A stretch of 64,000 nucleotides of DNA from Fulvivirga ulvae (GTDB lineage Bacteria; Bacteroidota; Bacteroidia; Cytophagales; Cyclobacteriaceae), in assembly GCF_021389975.1 (NCBI RefSeq), contig NZ_CP089981.1, positions 1,637,501 to 1,701,500 on the forward strand, given 5' to 3'. Below are positions 61,801 to 64,000 of this stretch, in pieces; position 1 is the stretch's first letter; every line of letters begins with the position of its first letter. The position numbers and the translations under genes are program-made. The notes beneath the pieces are model-generated. The model did no database searches and had not been told where the DNA came from. It saw nothing but the letters and a program-made list of their open reading frames with translations.

Positions 61801-62994
61801 ACCCGTTCTGCGGTCAAAATAATTCAGGCCGCCGCCATCAGTTCCCACCCATAAGTTGCCCAGGCTATCTTCAGCAAATGAGCTGATTACATTATGGCTC
61901 AGCGTATGGCTGGGTATACCACTTTGATAAAGGCCTTCGAATTTTTCCTCGTATGGATCCATTTTATACAGCCCCTGATTATAAGTTCCGATCCAGACGG
62001 TGCCATGCCGCCCGGTGCTTAATGACCAGATGGAATTACTGTTGACCCCATAATTGTTTTCAGGAGTATGGAAAAAGTGCTTTGCTGTGCCCCTGGCCTG
62101 ATCTACCATGAAAAGTCCTTCGTTTTCGGTGCCTACCCAGATTCGGGCTTCCTGGTCTTCGCAAATAGTTAGTACCCGTACTTTCGTAAGGGCTTTAGAT
62201 AGGGAATGGTTTGTCAGCACATCTTTAAAAATATAGCGCCCGTTGGTGTACACCAGTCGCTTAAGTCCTTGATGTGTGCCTACCAGCAGCGAGCCTTTGG
62301 AGGTTTTGTAAATATACCGGACCACATTGCTGGCAAATGACTCGCTGGATCCTGCTTTAAAAGCAATGAAATTTTTCTTGTTTACATCAAAGAGATTGAT
62401 ACCACCTCCGTATGTACCTACCCAGAGGTTGCCATTACGGTCCTGGTTGATAGATGTGATGTTGTTTGAAGAGATGCTATACGGGTCGGCCTCATTGGAC
62501 ATGAAACGTGTAAATGTACCGTTTTCCTTGTTCAGCAGGTTTAAGCCACCCTTTTCGGTACCTACCCAGAGGTTGCCATTGAAATCTTCAAAAACGGCAG
62601 TTATAAAATCGTCGCTCAAAGAATTAGGATTGTTTTTAATATTCCGGTATACATAAAAGCGATCTTCATCATAATTGTAATAGTTTAAGCCACCTCCATA
62701 CGTTCCTATCCAGATGTTACCATGTTTATCCTCAGTGAGGCACTGTACGGTACTGTTGCTGATCAAAGTAGTATCTCCGTTGATGTGTTCATAAGTCAGG
62801 TAATCCTGCCCGTCATACCTGTTCAGCCCATGGCGTGTACCTATCCAGAGGAAGCCCTTACTGTCCTGCAAAAGACAGGTAATGGAGTGCTGCGAGAGCC
62901 CTTTTGATACCGGGTAGAACCTTACATCATTTTCCTGTCCACGACAGTAGAAAGAAAAAAACAATAGGATTATGGTCAGTTGACTTTTAAACAT
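58864..62994 (-). CDS. Hybrid two-component system sensor/regulator (HTCS) of a polysaccharide locus
   Basis: This is a 1376-residue single-protein signalling system. After a signal peptide, about a dozen two-component-propeller (Reg_prop) repeats fill residues 25-700 (pattern GNLWVGTxGGGLNxxD). A Y_Y_Y domain follows (about 730-795, ending YTFKVRGSNNDGIWSE), then one membrane helix (about 803-825). Then come HisKA with the phospho-His in ISHEFRTPLTLIL (about 863), HATPase, a receiver with Asp in DIVISDIMMPGMDG (about 1175), and an AraC-type helix-turn-helix to the C-terminus. It senses an oligosaccharide in the periplasm and activates the PUL, here probably the susCD pair and the divergent GH3 gene. 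Confidence 0.96.
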   Translation of the reverse strand: MFKSQLTIILLFFSFYCRGQENDVRFYPVSKGLSQHSITCLLQDSKGFLWIGTRHGLNRYDGQDYLTYEHINGDTTLISNSTVQCLTEDKHGNIWIGTYGGGLNYYNYDEDRFYVYRNIKNNPNSLSDDFITAVFEDFNGNLWVGTEKGGLNLLNKENGTFTRFMSNEADPYSISSNNITSINQDRNGNLWVGTYGGGINLFDVNKKNFIAFKAGSSESFASNVVRYIYKTSKGSLLVGTHQGLKRLVYTNGRYIFKDVLTNHSLSKALTKVRVLTICEDQEARIWVGTENEGLFMVDQARGTAKHFFHTPENNYGVNSNSIWSLSTGRHGTVWIGTYNQGLYKMDPYEEKFEGLYQSGIPSHTLSHNVISSFAEDSLGNLWVGTDGGGLNYFDRRTGKFKRYKQIPGDSSSLSNDAVVSVLIDRKNNLWVATWESGISILREGKATFKHLIHRPDDNNSLSGNDIYKLFEDNKGRVWIAAFRDGLDIYDPEKQKFYHINEETTPGLSGNKVRSILQDYEGNMWIGTEGAGLNRIRVDDALNITDKHFYCHGDANNSGLNNNTVTYLFEDSDSVLWVGTEGGGIYHYDREADRFLVIEGSQRLQNNVVYGILEDDNRNIWISTNNGLASYSKQDGTIKIYNESDGLQSSEFYKSACLKTRDGHLVFGGIKGFNMFNPENVKKNPNAPPVYITKFLLSDEVVRTAPNSLLAQNIVNAQKIQLDYDQNDFSFEFAALNFSQSAKNEYAYKLENYDEDWQKAGTRKEAYYTNVPPGTYTFKVRGSNNDGIWSEQEASIIVDISKPWYSTYWAYGAYALIILAMLLWARHNIIYKERLQAQLQLEHLELTKMQELDQLKSRFFANISHEFRTPLTLILSPLKSLYLDETKNEYKKQMRMMIRNAERLLRLINQILDLSKLESGSVKLKASEQDLVKFLKPLAFSFATYADKQFITYKTNLPKEPIYMYFEQDKLEKVFTNLLSNAIKYTPEFGEVCLTVQQKDSMVEIIIADSGIGIPQDQISYIFNRFYRAQHHVNLKGTGIGLALTRELVELHKGQIEVSSVEGRGTTFKVQFPLGSKHLEPSEISEDRIIHHANTDNYEHDELLIDKNQEPAASAENIKAENDLPLVLIAEDNADMLSFISSYLESEYRILECTNGKEALELALEQIPDIVISDIMMPGMDGYKLCSRLKSDEKTSHIPVILLTAKASNESVEQGFELGANYYVTKPFNPKLLALRIKNILKSRKMFKDQVLNNKTINLEPKHVVISTADESFIKKAVGFVEDNMDNSELQVEDLCSHLGMSKIQLYRKLKGLIGQSANEFIRTIRLKRAAQLLKQQNLTIAEVTYQVGFNDLSYFRQCFKKQYGVNPSEFAQQSNT

Positions 62995-63134
62995 GGATAT
63001 GAATTAGCATATTAATATACGTAAAGTCAATTGCATGAAACAATTACCACCTTCAATTGATGTATTTACCGAGGTTGATATCGCCCCTAATTTTCAAGTT
63101 TTACAGTTCCCATATTTCGTTTAAAAATTTAAAA

Positions 63135-64000
63135 ATGCATATGAATTTCAGAAACAGCTTTAGAAGGGTCATGCAACATGGACTTCTGGTTATTGCAGGT
63201 CTGGGTTGCGGCATAGTCCATGCCCAAAAAGCCAGTGATAAGGATGTAGACCAAAAAGTGGAGGCTTTGCTTTCAAAAATGTCTATCGAGGAAAAAGTAG
63301 GGCAGATGACTCAGGTGACTATTGATCTTATTCTTGAAGACAGCTCACTGGATGCTATCGATGACAAAAAACTTAAAGAGGCCATACTTAATAAAAAAGT
63401 CGGCTCTATACTTAATGTAAAAGGCAGTGCCTACACTATGGAAACGTGGCACAAGATACAAAAACGTATCCAGGAGGTTGCCACAAAAGAAACGCCTAAT
63501 AAAATTCCTGTGCTTTATGGTATTGATGCCATTCACGGAGCCAACTATATTGAGGGCGCCACACTGTTTCCTCACAACATAGGAATGGCTGCAAGCCGTA
63601 ATTCCGAGCTGGTGAAGCAGTCGGCCAAAATAACAGCCATTGAAACCCGCGCCAGCGGTATCCGCTGGAATTTCGACCCGGTGCTGGGCCTGGGAAGACA
63701 GCCGCTATGGTCAAGGTTTGAAGAAACCTTTGGTGAAGATGTACACCTGGTAACAGCAATGGGTACTGCCGCCATCAAAGGTTATGAAGAAGACGGCCTC
63801 AAAAGCCCTACGGCCGTAGCATCGTGTATGAAGCACTACCTGGGTTACTCTATCCCTGCCAGCGGAAAGGACCGTACCCCGGCTTACATACCTGAATATA
63901 CCCTAAGAGAATATTTGTTGCCTCCTTTCAAAAGTGCTGTTGATGCGGGAACGTCGACGGTAATGATCAATTCAGGGGAGATCAACGGTGTCCCTGTCCA
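63135..64000 (+). CDS. GH3 family beta-glucosidase, 3' end beyond the window
   Basis: This is the N-terminal 288 residues of an exported GH3 enzyme, starting at 63135 (or 63141). It has a signal peptide ending GIVHAQ and the GH3 blocks MSIEEKVGQMTQV, PVLYGIDAIHGANY, NFDPVLGLGRQPLWSRFEET and CMKHYLGYS. The catalytic Asp lies beyond the end of the window. It differs clearly from the GH3 at 19.6 kb: a cleavable signal peptide instead of a lipobox, and different motif wording. It is divergent from the hybrid sensor with a 140-base shared region and is probably under its control. Confidence 0.93.
   Translation, partial: MHMNFRNSFRRVMQHGLLVIAGLGCGIVHAQKASDKDVDQKVEALLSKMSIEEKVGQMTQVTIDLILEDSSLDAIDDKKLKEAILNKKVGSILNVKGSAYTMETWHKIQKRIQEVATKETPNKIPVLYGIDAIHGANYIEGATLFPHNIGMAASRNSELVKQSAKITAIETRASGIRWNFDPVLGLGRQPLWSRFEETFGEDVHLVTAMGTAAIKGYEEDGLKSPTAVASCMKHYLGYSIPASGKDRTPAYIPEYTLREYLLPPFKSAVDAGTSTVMINSGEINGVPV

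Overview
The window looks like a chromosome segment of a Bacteroidota organism, most likely an aerobic Cytophagales-type member. The evidence is two SusC/SusD pairs, a type IX secretion (T9SS) type-B substrate next to a PorP/SprF protein, a hybrid two-component sensor of polysaccharide-locus type, many lipoproteins with typical lipoboxes, and TAnnTTTG promoter elements upstream of rpmH and the tRNA. Nearly every large reading frame is assigned; the exact genus cannot be read from the sequence.

Layout. 1-8.7 kb is housekeeping: a C-terminal processing protease cut by the left edge, rnpA and rpmH (one operon from a recognisable promoter), an M61 peptidase, a pair of M16 peptidases (one catalytic, one lacking the zinc motif) and a PfkB sugar/nucleoside kinase. 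9.2-15.9 kb is a T9SS surface module: a 1178-residue repeat adhesin with a type-B sorting domain, a PorP/SprF protein and an OmpA/PD40 protein. 16.0-31.7 kb is a long co-directional polysaccharide utilisation locus (PUL): SusC, SusD, a LamG lipoprotein, two GH144 glycoside hydrolases, an alpha/beta-hydrolase esterase, a GH3 beta-glucosidase, an FGly-type sulfatase broken by a frameshift, a lipoprotein formylglycine-generating enzyme and an exported glycerophosphodiesterase. GH144 acts on beta-1,2-glucans, so the locus probably handles beta-1,2-glucan. The phosphodiesterase, esterase and sulfatase suggest that the glucan is substituted, as bacterial periplasmic or cyclic glucans are.

32-36.4 kb holds a methyltransferase, a DUF4287 protein, a sarcosine-oxidase-like flavoenzyme and a TPR sensor ending in a bare histidine-kinase dimerisation domain. 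tRNA-Val(GAC) at 36.57 kb borders a visibly AT-rich block (36.75-41.15 kb) of unusual genes: a NarL-type two-component pair, a multi-spanning membrane protein and two proteins of unknown function. Fragments resembling the tRNA 3' end lie at both sides of this block. 41.6-47.4 kb carries two operons, ankyrin/DUF2271/PepSY-flavoreductase and DUF6686/flavodoxin/DUF6686. Each is preceded by the same near-palindromic 17-base box, so they look like one metal-starvation regulon.

48-53 kb holds membrane proteins (DUF808, DUF4386), a divergent sulfotransferase / aspartyl hydroxylase pair and two small proteins. 53.1-64 kb is a second PUL: SusD, SusC, a free-standing TonB-C-like protein, a 1376-residue hybrid two-component sensor and a GH3 enzyme cut by the right edge. 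A decayed REP-associated transposase with palindromic repeats sits inside it.

Non-coding observations include several strong terminators, a dispersed repeat found twice with a hairpin whose stem changes compensate, a long inverted repeat touching the start of the flavoenzyme gene, and a structured leader ahead of the T9SS adhesin.
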